From contig NZ_WXTX01000009.1 in the NCBI RefSeq assembly GCF_009848685.1, forward strand, positions 124,001 through 188,000: a stretch of DNA of 64,000 nucleotides, in the 5' to 3' direction. This stretch comes from Andreprevotia sp. IGB-42. GTDB taxonomy: Bacteria > Pseudomonadota > Gammaproteobacteria > Burkholderiales > Chitinibacteraceae. Below the pieces are notes generated by a model. That model was not told the DNA's origin, did no database searches, and saw nothing but the letters and a program-made list of their open reading frames with translations. Shown piece after piece: positions 17,680 to 25,028 of this stretch. The position numbers and the translations under genes are program-made. Within the stretch, counting starts at the first letter, position 1. Every line of letters starts with the position of its first letter.

Positions 17680-18807
17680 ATGTCTGTCCAGTTCATCGGT
17701 TTTATCTCGCACCAGGAATCCAGCGAAGCCATCGCCCCATCAGGCCCGGTCATCAACAAGGCATGGGTACGCTCGGTGGCGCAGGCGCATGAATACGCCG
17801 GTTTCGACCGCGCGCTGATCGCCTATGGCAGCAGCTCGCCGGATGCATTGCAGATTGCCGCGTATGCCGCGCACCACACCAGCAAGCTCAAGCTGCTGAT
17901 CGCACACCGCCCGGGCTTTACCGCCCCCACGCTGGCTGCACGCAGCCTGGCCACGCTGGATCAGTTCAGCGATGGGCGCATTGCCGTGCACATCATCAGC
18001 GGCGGCAACGATGTCGAACAGCAGCGCGATGGTGATTTCCTCAACCACGACGAGCGCTACCAGCGTACCGACGAGTACCTCGATGTGGTGCGCAAAACTT
18101 GGACCAGCACCACGCCGTTCGATTACGACGGCAAGCATTACCAGGTGAAGGGCAATGTATCGGGCGTGCGCCCGGTGCAGCAGCCGCACCTGCCGGTGTT
18201 CTTCGGCGGCTCTTCCGATATCGCCATCGATGTGGCCGGCAAGCATGCCGACGTGTACGCACTGTGGGGCGAGCCGCTGGCAGCAGTGAAGGAAACCATT
18301 GCCAAGGTGCGCGCCGCTGCAGAGCGCCATGGCCGCAAGGACGCGATCCAGTTCAGCCTGTCGCTGCGCCCCATCCTGGCGGAAACCGAAGAAGCGGCAT
18401 GGCAGCGTGCACAGCGCATCCTGGAAACCGCGCGCGAGGTGGTAGGCAAGAGCGCGCGCTACCAGGAGCGCGGCAACCCGACCAACACCGGTTCGCTGCG
18501 CCTGCTGGAAGCGGCCAACCAGGGCGCGGTGGTGGACGAACGCCTGTGGACCGAAATTGCCAAGCTGACCGGCGCTGCCGGCAATTCCACCTCGCTGGTG
18601 GGTACGGCCGAGCAAGTAGCCGATGCGCTGATCGAGTACTACAAGCTGGGCGTGACCACTTTCCTGATCCGTGGTTTCGATCCGCTGCAAGACGCACTGC
18701 AATACGGCCGCGAGCTGATCCCGCTGGTGCGCGCCAAGGTGGCCGCGCTGGAAACCGCCGGCAACGGCAATGCAGTTGCACACGCCCCTGAACTGGCTGC
18801 GGCTTGA
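17680..18807 (+). CDS. SsuD-like FMNH2-dependent alkanesulfonate monooxygenase, copy 1
   Basis: Class C (LLM) flavin monooxygenase that can release sulfite from a sulfonate using FMNH2 and O2. The 375-residue TIM barrel carries the SsuD core: AHRPGFTAPTLAARSLATLDQFSDGRIAVHIISGG, then NHDERYQRTDEYLDVVRKTW and FGGSSDIAIDVAGKHADVYALWGEP. AAGNSTSLVGTAEQVADAL near the C-terminus is also typical. AAGGAG precedes the start. It forms a tandem pair with the next gene, with strong similarity throughout, indicating an old duplication and probably different chain-length or substrate preference. No ssuE-type reductase is adjacent. Confidence 0.9.
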   Translation: MSVQFIGFISHQESSEAIAPSGPVINKAWVRSVAQAHEYAGFDRALIAYGSSSPDALQIAAYAAHHTSKLKLLIAHRPGFTAPTLAARSLATLDQFSDGRIAVHIISGGNDVEQQRDGDFLNHDERYQRTDEYLDVVRKTWTSTTPFDYDGKHYQVKGNVSGVRPVQQPHLPVFFGGSSDIAIDVAGKHADVYALWGEPLAAVKETIAKVRAAAERHGRKDAIQFSLSLRPILAETEEAAWQRAQRILETAREVVGKSARYQERGNPTNTGSLRLLEAANQGAVVDERLWTEIAKLTGAAGNSTSLVGTAEQVADALIEYYKLGVTTFLIRGFDPLQDALQYGRELIPLVRAKVAALETAGNGNAVAHAPELAAA

Positions 18808-18817
18808 GGAGAACGAC

Positions 18818-19912
18818 ATGACAGTTGAATTCATCGGCCTTGTTTCCACCCAGGATGCGAGCGAAAGCCTGCTGCCGTATGGCAAGCCAATCGATCGCCA
18901 GTACGTTGCCGCCAGCGCCACCGCGCACGAGAACGCAGGCTTTGACCGTGTGCTGATCGGCTATTTCAGCCAGGCACCGGACGGCTTCCAGGTTGCCTCA
19001 CAAGTGGCCTTCCAGACCGAAACGCTCAGCCCGCTGCTGGCGCACCGGCCGGGCTTCGTTGCCCCCACGGTGGCGGCACGCGCATTTGCATCGCTGGATC
19101 AACTGAGCGACGGTCGTCTGTCGATCAACGTGATCAGCGGCGGCGATGATGTCGAGCAGGCGCGCGATGGCGATTTCCTCAGCCACGACGAGCGCTACGA
19201 GCGCACCGACGAATACCTGGATGTGCTGAAGAAAACCTGGGATTCCACCGCGCCGTTCGATCACGACGGCAAGTACTACCAAGTGCGCGGCCTGCATTCG
19301 CCGGTGAAGCCGGTGAACGGGCGTATCCCGATTTATTTCTCGGGCTCGTCCGAAGCGGCGATCCGCGTTGCCGCCAAGCATGCCGATGTCTACATGCTGT
19401 GGGGCGAACCGGTGGAGAACGTGCGCGAAGTGGTGCGCAAGGTGCGCGCTGCTGCCGCCGAATTCGGCCGCGACAAGCATATCCGCTTCAGCCTGTCGCT
19501 GCGCCCGGTGCTGGCGCACAGCGAAGAAGCCGCGTGGGCGAAGGCCGACCGCATCCTCGCCAGCGCGCGTGACAACCTGGAGAAATCGCCGTTCTTCCGC
19601 GCCCGCCCTGCGGTTCCGCAGAACGTCGGCTCGCAACGGCTATTGCAGATTGCCGGCAGCGGACGCGTGGCCGACGAGCGCCTGTGGACCGAAATTGCCG
19701 CGCTGACCGGTGCACGCGGCAACTCCACGGGCCTGGTGGGCACGCCGCAGCAAGTGGCCGAATCGCTGCTGGCCTATTACGACGTGGGCGTTTCCACCTT
19801 CCTGATCCGCGGCTTCGAGCCACTGGCCGATACCGTGCAGTACGGCCGGCACCTGATTCCGCTGGTGCGCAGGCTGATTGCCGAGCGCAGCGATCAGCGC
19901 ATCGCGGCGTAA
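18818..19912 (+). CDS. SsuD-like FMNH2-dependent monooxygenase, copy 2
   Basis: Paralogue of the preceding gene, 364 residues, with the same landmarks: MTVEFIGLVSTQDASES, AHRPGFVAPTVAARAFASLDQLSDGRLSINVISGGDD, SHDERYERTDEYLDVLKKTW, RIPIYFSGSSEAAIRVAAKHADVYMLWGEP and GNSTGLVGTPQQVAESL. The frame is open from 18770, but the ATG at 18818 has GAGGAGAAC directly upstream and aligns with the start of copy 1. It sits ten bases after copy 1 and ten bases before the dehydrogenase. The substrate is unknown; a heteromeric or sequential role with copy 1 or the SfnB-like enzyme is possible. Confidence 0.9.
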   Translation: MTVEFIGLVSTQDASESLLPYGKPIDRQYVAASATAHENAGFDRVLIGYFSQAPDGFQVASQVAFQTETLSPLLAHRPGFVAPTVAARAFASLDQLSDGRLSINVISGGDDVEQARDGDFLSHDERYERTDEYLDVLKKTWDSTAPFDHDGKYYQVRGLHSPVKPVNGRIPIYFSGSSEAAIRVAAKHADVYMLWGEPVENVREVVRKVRAAAAEFGRDKHIRFSLSLRPVLAHSEEAAWAKADRILASARDNLEKSPFFRARPAVPQNVGSQRLLQIAGSGRVADERLWTEIAALTGARGNSTGLVGTPQQVAESLLAYYDVGVSTFLIRGFEPLADTVQYGRHLIPLVRRLIAERSDQRIAA

Positions 19913-19921
19913 GGGGTAGCC

Positions 19922-20869
19922 ATGTCCATCGTGATTGCAAGCCAGCTGGATGACCGGCTGAACAACCTGATCCGCGCGCAGGTGCCGGATGCACGCGTGG
20001 TCGGCGTGGCGCCGGGCGTGCCCGATACGCTGCCGGACGATGCCGAGGTGTTGTTCGTACGGCCGTTCCGCCCGTTCGGCGTGGACCTCAACGGCCCACC
20101 CCCGAAAGGGTGGCCATTCGGCGTGCGCTGGGTGCAGCTGGCATCCGCCGGCATCGACTTCTACCCGCCGTGGCTGTTCGATGGCCCGGTGGTGACGTCG
20201 GCGCGCGGCACCGCGGCAGAACCGATTGCCGAGTTTGCCCTCGCGGCCATCCTGGCGGCAGCCAAGCATTTTCCACACACGTGGATCAGTCAGGCCAGCG
20301 ACTGGAAATGGCAGCCGGTGACCTTGCTGGCCGGCAGCACGCTGGGCATTTTCGGCTTTGGCGCCATCGGCCAGGCGCTGGCCCGCAAGGCGCTGGCGCT
20401 GGGCATCAAGGTGATCACCGTGCGCCGCAGCGATGCCGACCCCGGTATCGAGGGGGTCGAGCGCGTGGCGGATATCGGCGAGCTGTTTGCGCTGTCCGAT
20501 CACGTGGTGCTGGCGGCGCCGGCAACGGCGGCAACGCGCCATATCGTCAACCAGCAGGTACTGGCACGCGCCAAGCCCGGCCTGCACCTGGTGAACGTGG
20601 CGCGCGGCAGCCTGATCGATGATGCGGCACTGCTGACCGCGCTGGCGCAAGGGCAGATCGCGCTGGCATCGCTGGATGTGACCGAGCCGGAGCCATTGCC
20701 ACCCGGCCACCCGTATTACAGCCACCCGCAGGTACGGCTGTCGCCGCATACCTCGGCCATTTCGCCACGCATTTTCGATGACCTGGCCAGCCGGCTGGTG
20801 CAGAACCTGGCCGCGTGGCGCAGCGGCGCGGCGCTGACCGATGTGGTGGACCCGGCGCGCGGCTATTGA
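19922..20869 (+). CDS. NAD-dependent D-2-hydroxyacid dehydrogenase family protein
   Basis: Cytosolic oxidoreductase of 315 residues. The Rossmann domain shows GSTLGIFGFGAIGQALARKALALGIKVI (GxGxxG about residues 140-146), and the catalytic set is present as NVARGSLIDD (Arg), DVTEPEPLP (Glu) and LSPHTSAIS (His). It would interconvert a 2-oxo acid and a D-2-hydroxy acid. Within a sulfonate operon the obvious guess is handling of a carbon product left after desulfonation, or a sulfo-hydroxyacid, but nothing in the sequence fixes this. It is ten bases downstream of the second SsuD-like gene. Confidence 0.85.
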   Translation: MSIVIASQLDDRLNNLIRAQVPDARVVGVAPGVPDTLPDDAEVLFVRPFRPFGVDLNGPPPKGWPFGVRWVQLASAGIDFYPPWLFDGPVVTSARGTAAEPIAEFALAAILAAAKHFPHTWISQASDWKWQPVTLLAGSTLGIFGFGAIGQALARKALALGIKVITVRRSDADPGIEGVERVADIGELFALSDHVVLAAPATAATRHIVNQQVLARAKPGLHLVNVARGSLIDDAALLTALAQGQIALASLDVTEPEPLPPGHPYYSHPQVRLSPHTSAISPRIFDDLASRLVQNLAAWRSGAALTDVVDPARGY

Positions 20870-20950
20870 AGAACAACGGCGTGCTGCAGCGGTGGCGGCG
20901 AGAGGCCGCCGCCGTTCGACACCCCCGAACCCGATTGCAAGGACAGACTG

Positions 20951-21808
20951 ATGACGACCTCTACGCTTGAAGCCCCCGTACGCGTTCCCACCGCGCCGCC
21001 GCGTGCCAGCCGCCCGGCACCGTCCGTATATGGCTTGTCGCGTGGCGACAGCCCGTTCCGCTGGAAGAGCGTACCGGTGCAAGCCACGCCGGAAGCCGAG
21101 CGCTTGCACCGCAAGCAGCGGCTGGCCGCTTCGTTCCGCCTGTTTGCATTGTATGGCTACGACATGGGCGGCGCCGGGCATATCACCGCGCGTGATCCCA
21201 TCCTGACCGATCACTTCTGGGTGAACCCGGTGGGCGTGTACTTCGGGCATATCCGCGTTTCCGACCTGCTGCTGGTGAATCACCATGGCGATATCGTCGA
21301 GGGTGCGGGCATGCTCAACCGTGCGGCATTTGCCATCCACTCGCAGCTGCACATCGCCCGCCCGGACGTGGTTGCGGCCGCGCACGCACACGCGCTGCAT
21401 GGCAAGGCGTTCTCCGCGCTGGGCAAGCACCTGGCGCCGATCACGCAGGATTCATGCGCGTTCTACCAGAACCATGCGCTGTTTGCCGATTTCAGCGGCG
21501 TGGTGCTCGATACCAGCGAGGGCGAGCGCATTGCTGCGGCATTGGGCAACCAGAAAGCCGCCATCCTGCAGAACCATGGCTTCCTCACCGTGGGCGAATC
21601 GGTGGAGGCTGCCGTGTGGCGCTTCATCGCCATGGACGACGCCGCCAAGGCACAGTTGCTGGCCGAGGCTGCCGGCTCGATCCGGCCGCTGTCGCACGAG
21701 GTGGCTTCGCATACCGCCGGCCAGGTGGGTACCGAGGTGGGCAGCTGGTTCAGCTTTCTGCCGCTGTGGGATCGCGTGCTGCGCGATCAGCCGGATTTCC
21801 TGGAGTAA
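20951..21808 (+). CDS. Class II aldolase/adducin family protein
   Basis: Metal-dependent aldolase or decarboxylase fold, 285 residues. A Pro/Ala-rich head (1-40) is followed by the aldolase domain: GYDMGGAGHITARDP, the metal ligands in AAAHAHALHGKAFSA (HxH) and LQNHGFLTVGESVEAA (distal His). Related proteins act on sugar phosphates, 3-keto acids or sulfo-sugars. The operon position suggests carbon-skeleton cleavage after or before desulfonation. Its TAA overlaps the first possible start of tonB. Confidence 0.85.
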   Translation: MTTSTLEAPVRVPTAPPRASRPAPSVYGLSRGDSPFRWKSVPVQATPEAERLHRKQRLAASFRLFALYGYDMGGAGHITARDPILTDHFWVNPVGVYFGHIRVSDLLLVNHHGDIVEGAGMLNRAAFAIHSQLHIARPDVVAAAHAHALHGKAFSALGKHLAPITQDSCAFYQNHALFADFSGVVLDTSEGERIAAALGNQKAAILQNHGFLTVGESVEAAVWRFIAMDDAAKAQLLAEAAGSIRPLSHEVASHTAGQVGTEVGSWFSFLPLWDRVLRDQPDFLE

Positions 21809-21813
21809 TGGCC

Positions 21814-22560
21814 ATGAGTGCAAGCATCGCGCTGACCCCGCAGGCCTGGGCTGGCGGCCCGGCACCACGCGCAGCGGATTCCGGCAGCCGCGCCTATGCC
21901 ACCTCGCTGGTGCTGCACGTGATTGCCGGCGCACTGGTGGTGGCCTGGACGTTCCGGCATATCGAAGCGCCACCGGCAGAAGATGCTCCGGTAGAAATGG
22001 TGATCGTGCCGCCGGAGCCGGAAAAACCGCAGGAAATCGTGCCGCCCAAGGCGGTACAGCAACTGCAACCGGTGACACGCGCAGAAGTGCCGCGCCCGGC
22101 CACTGCGCCGGCACCGGCCCGCGCCGATACCAGCCCGCCGTTGCAGAACGCCGAACCGGTTGCAGATGCGCCGCCACCGCTTGCCGCTGCACCGGTGGCG
22201 ACCGCGCCGGCAGCTCCCGCCGCGCAGCCTGCGGTGGCACCGGCCAAGGCATCGGCCGTCAACGATGGTATCCCCACCGATTACGTGAACAAGGTGTTTG
22301 CCCGCATCAACCGCATTGCCGCTGGCCGCTATCCCAAGAGCGCGATGCTCAAGGGGCAGGAAGGGCGGGTGGCTTACCGGCTGGTGCTCAACCCGCAAGG
22401 TGAGCTGCTGAGTTACGACATCGATACCAGCGGTATCGAAGCGCTCGACAAGGCGGCCGAGGAAGCACTCAAGGCGGCATCGCCGTTTCCCAAGCTGCCC
22501 GATCTGGGCGGCAGCAGCTACAAGCTGAGCGGCGCCATTGTTTACAAGCTGACCAGTTGA
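21814..22560 (+). CDS. tonB: Energy-transducing protein TonB, operon-dedicated
   Basis: Couples the proton-motive force, via ExbBD, to TonB-dependent receptors. The 248-residue protein has a cytoplasmic head, one membrane anchor (about residues 28-45, ATSLVLHVIAGALVVAWTF), a long Pro/Ala/Glu-rich periplasmic spacer (55-150), and a TonB C-terminal domain with RYPKSAMLKGQEGRVAYRLVL (the YP motif). ATG 21814 has GGAG at good spacing; ATG 21808 overlapping the previous stop is an alternative. Presence in an organosulfur operon implies it serves the two receptors nearby rather than iron uptake. Confidence 0.92.
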   Translation: MSASIALTPQAWAGGPAPRAADSGSRAYATSLVLHVIAGALVVAWTFRHIEAPPAEDAPVEMVIVPPEPEKPQEIVPPKAVQQLQPVTRAEVPRPATAPAPARADTSPPLQNAEPVADAPPPLAAAPVATAPAAPAAQPAVAPAKASAVNDGIPTDYVNKVFARINRIAAGRYPKSAMLKGQEGRVAYRLVLNPQGELLSYDIDTSGIEALDKAAEEALKAASPFPKLPDLGGSSYKLSGAIVYKLTS

Positions 22561-22627
22561 AGCCGCCTTCCGATGAAGGCGTGCCGTACCGAACGTATTT
22601 CAATCTCGATTTGCCAGGAGTTACACC

Positions 22628-23470
22628 ATGAGCACCGAAATCCCCCTCGCAGGCGCGGCCATTGCCGCACATCTGTCCCCGCTGGCGTTGTTCCTGCAGG
22701 CGGACAGCGTCGTCAAATCCATCATGATTTTGCTCGCACTGGCATCGGTTGCCAGCTGGGGCGTGATCCTGGATAAATTGATCCGCTTCTCGAAACTGCA
22801 GAAGCGTGCGCGCTTCTGGCTGGCCGGCGTGGCGAGCGATGCATCGCTGCAGCAGCTGGAGCGCGATTTGCCCGGCCATGCGGATGATCCGTTTGCCCGC
22901 ATCCACGGCGCACTGGCCACCGAATGGCGCGAAACGCACAAGCGCGGGCTGCTCAAGAGCGACAACGACAAGGAAAGCCTCAAGGAGCGGCTGAATCGCG
23001 TAGGGCAGATTGCGCTGGGCGTGGAAATCGAGCGCCTGCAAAAGGGTTTGCAGATCCTGGCCACCATCGGCTCGGTCTCGCCCTTTGTCGGCCTGTTCGG
23101 CACCGTGTGGGGCATCATCAACGCGTTCCAGGGCATTGCCGCCACCAACAACACCAGCCTGGCCGTAGTGGCACCGGGCATTGCGGAGGCATTGTTCGCC
23201 ACCGCGCTGGGCCTGATCGCGGCCATCCCTGCCGTGGTGGCCTACAACCGCGCTGCCGGCGACCTTGGCAACTACGCCAACCGGCTGGGCACGCTGATCG
23301 GTTTGACCGAAGTGGAGTTCTCGCGCCGCCTGTCTGCCGGTGAAGCACCGGCTGCGGTCAGCCGCGCCACGGTGGAACACCACACCAGCGCGGATACGCC
23401 GCGCCGCGCTACCGAGACCAGCAGCCACGCCTCCGCAGGTGGTGGCCGGCTGATCGCGGAAGGGGCATGA
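22628..23470 (+). CDS. exbB: ExbB/TolQ-family proton channel subunit
   Basis: Inner-membrane component that, with ExbD, energises TonB. 280 residues with three helices: about residues 28-50, 145-170 (TIGSVSPFVGLFGTVWGIINAFQGI, the MotA/TolQ/ExbB signature) and 180-208 (GIAEALFATALGLIAAIPAVVAYNR). It has a longer C-terminal tail (about 45 residues, Ala/Ser/Thr-rich) than E. coli ExbB. CAGGAG lies upstream, and the gene is followed after one base by exbD. Confidence 0.93.
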   Translation: MSTEIPLAGAAIAAHLSPLALFLQADSVVKSIMILLALASVASWGVILDKLIRFSKLQKRARFWLAGVASDASLQQLERDLPGHADDPFARIHGALATEWRETHKRGLLKSDNDKESLKERLNRVGQIALGVEIERLQKGLQILATIGSVSPFVGLFGTVWGIINAFQGIAATNNTSLAVVAPGIAEALFATALGLIAAIPAVVAYNRAAGDLGNYANRLGTLIGLTEVEFSRRLSAGEAPAAVSRATVEHHTSADTPRRATETSSHASAGGGRLIAEGA

Positions 23471-23471
23471 C

Positions 23472-23897
23472 ATGGGCGTGAAGCTGGGTAATGCCAACAA
23501 CGCGCTGATACCGGTTGCGGTCAGCGAAATCAACGTCACTCCGCTGGTGGACGTGATGCTGGTGCTGCTGATCGTGTTCATGGTGGCGGCACCGCTGATG
23601 GCCAGCGGCATCAATGTCGATCTGCCCAAGGCCAATGCCAAGCCGCTGACCGATACCAAGCCGCCGATCACGGTCAGTGTGGATGCACAGGGCAAACGCT
23701 ATATCGACAAGAACGCCGTGGGTGATCAGAGCCTGGTGGCTGCGTTGCGCGCGGCAACCGGCGGTGATGTCACGCGGCGCATTCATGTGAAGGGTGACCG
23801 CGCCATTGCCTACGGCACCGTGGTGGAAACCATGGGCGAAATCAGCGATGCCGGCTTTGCCAAGGTGGCGCTGGTTTCCGAGCCAAGCAAGCACTGA
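23472..23897 (+). CDS. exbD: ExbD/TolR-family protein
   Basis: Partner of ExbB. 141 residues with one membrane helix at about 22-42 containing the proton-path aspartate in PLVDVMLVLLIVFMVAAPL, and a periplasmic domain ending with GTVVETMGEISDAGFAKVALVSE. Adjacent to exbB and tonB, completing a self-contained Ton system. Confidence 0.93.
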   Translation: MGVKLGNANNALIPVAVSEINVTPLVDVMLVLLIVFMVAAPLMASGINVDLPKANAKPLTDTKPPITVSVDAQGKRYIDKNAVGDQSLVAALRAATGGDVTRRIHVKGDRAIAYGTVVETMGEISDAGFAKVALVSEPSKH

Positions 23898-23912
23898 GCG
23901 GCGGAGCACATC

Positions 23913-24905
23913 ATGAGTATGGAGATGACACGGCGCCATGCGCTGGGCTTGCTGGGCGTGGCCGGTATCGGCGCGGCCGGCTTGCTGGCACCGCTGGCGC
24001 GCGCTGCCGCCGGCAGCGATGCGCAGCTGGCCAAACTGGATTTGCGCATTGCCAACTACAAGGGCGACAACTCGTACTTCCTCAAGGAAGCGGCGTTGCC
24101 CGCGCCGCCATATCGCACCTCGTATGCGGAGTTTGCCGGCGGCAACCTGATCGTGGAGGCGATTTCTGCCGGCGCCATCGATGTGGGCGGCATGAGCGAG
24201 ATTCCGCCGGTATTCGCAGCGGATAACGGCACGCCACTGCGGGTGATTGCGGTATTGCGCGGTGATGTGAATAACCAGGTGACGCTGGTTCCGGGTGGCT
24301 CGACGATACGCGATGCAGCGGATCTGAAGGGCAAGCGGGTGGGCTATGTGCGCTCGACCACCTCGCATTACTTCCTGCTGCGCCTGCTGCGGGAAAAGGG
24401 CCTGTCGTTTGCCGATATCACCCCGGTGGCGCTGTCGCCGCAGGATGGGCTGGCGGCATTCCAGAGCGGGCAACTCGACGCATGGGTGATCTACGGCCTG
24501 GTGGTGCAGTTTGCACTGGCCGGCGGCGCGCGGGTACTGAAAACCGCGCAGGGTTATCTGTCCGGCAATTACCTGGTGGCCGCGCACAAGGATGCACTGA
24601 ACGACCCGCTGCGCCGCGCTGCCATCGGTATCCACCTCAAGCGCGAGCAGCAGGTGTACCAGTGGATTACCGCCAATCCGGAGAAATGGGCGGCACGCAG
24701 CGCGCAGATCACCGGTGTACCCAAGGCAATTTTCCTGGACGAGTTCCGCCAGCGCAGCACCGCGCCGCGCCTGGTGAAAGTGGACGACGCGGCCATCCGC
24801 TCGCAACAGGGTGTGGCCGATCTGTTTGCCGATGCCGGCGTGATCCCCAAGCGGGTGAACGTGGCACCGCTGTGGGACAAGCGCCTGAACGATGTACTGG
24901 GTTGA
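23913..24905 (+). CDS. Sulfonate ABC transporter substrate-binding protein, Tat-type signal (SsuA-like 1)
   Basis: Periplasmic binding protein for the SsuBC importer, 330 residues. The N-terminus TRRHALGLLGVAGIGAAGLLA has a twin-arginine pair before a hydrophobic core, so Tat export is likely. The mature fold matches SsuA/TauA: LRIANYKGDN, FAGGNLIVEAISAGAIDVGGMSEIPPVFAA, LKGKRVGYVRSTTSHYFLLRLL and GLAAFQSGQLDAWVIYG. The 11 kb distance from ssuBC within one operon is unusual, as is its position between exbD and a TonB receptor, which points to a joint outer-to-inner-membrane uptake route. Confidence 0.9.
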   Translation: MSMEMTRRHALGLLGVAGIGAAGLLAPLARAAAGSDAQLAKLDLRIANYKGDNSYFLKEAALPAPPYRTSYAEFAGGNLIVEAISAGAIDVGGMSEIPPVFAADNGTPLRVIAVLRGDVNNQVTLVPGGSTIRDAADLKGKRVGYVRSTTSHYFLLRLLREKGLSFADITPVALSPQDGLAAFQSGQLDAWVIYGLVVQFALAGGARVLKTAQGYLSGNYLVAAHKDALNDPLRRAAIGIHLKREQQVYQWITANPEKWAARSAQITGVPKAIFLDEFRQRSTAPRLVKVDDAAIRSQQGVADLFADAGVIPKRVNVAPLWDKRLNDVLG

Positions 24906-25028
24906 TGTAGCGGGGTGATGGCCGGGGCAGGCCGACGAGAGATCGCGCCAGCAGCCATTTGAACCCCGTGGTAGCCCACGGGCCGGGCGCCGGAAAGGCG
25001 CCTGAAAAAACAATCAGGGAGATTTGTC
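24906..25028 (+). other. Structured leader before the first TonB receptor
   Basis: No gene is present. Two strong hairpins follow one another: CCCGTGG/CCACGGG (24965-24982) and GGCGCC/GGCGCC with a GGAAA loop (24986-25002), then A-rich sequence and the ribosome-binding site GGGAG. There is no T-tract, so these are not terminators. They may set mRNA processing or differential expression of the receptor within the operon. No known riboswitch class was recognised. Confidence 0.45.

Noticed and set aside
24977..25012. Terminator before TonB receptor 1
   Set aside because: The GGCGCC hairpin is followed by A residues, not T residues, on the coding strand.
23409..25013. 534-codon minus-strand open frame across exbB/exbD/binding protein
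   Set aside because: Three well-supported plus-strand genes cover it and its composition is not protein-like.
24906..25028. SAM, SAH or cobalamin riboswitch before TonB receptor 1
   Set aside because: Strong stems are present, but none of the conserved core sequences of these riboswitch classes could be seen.
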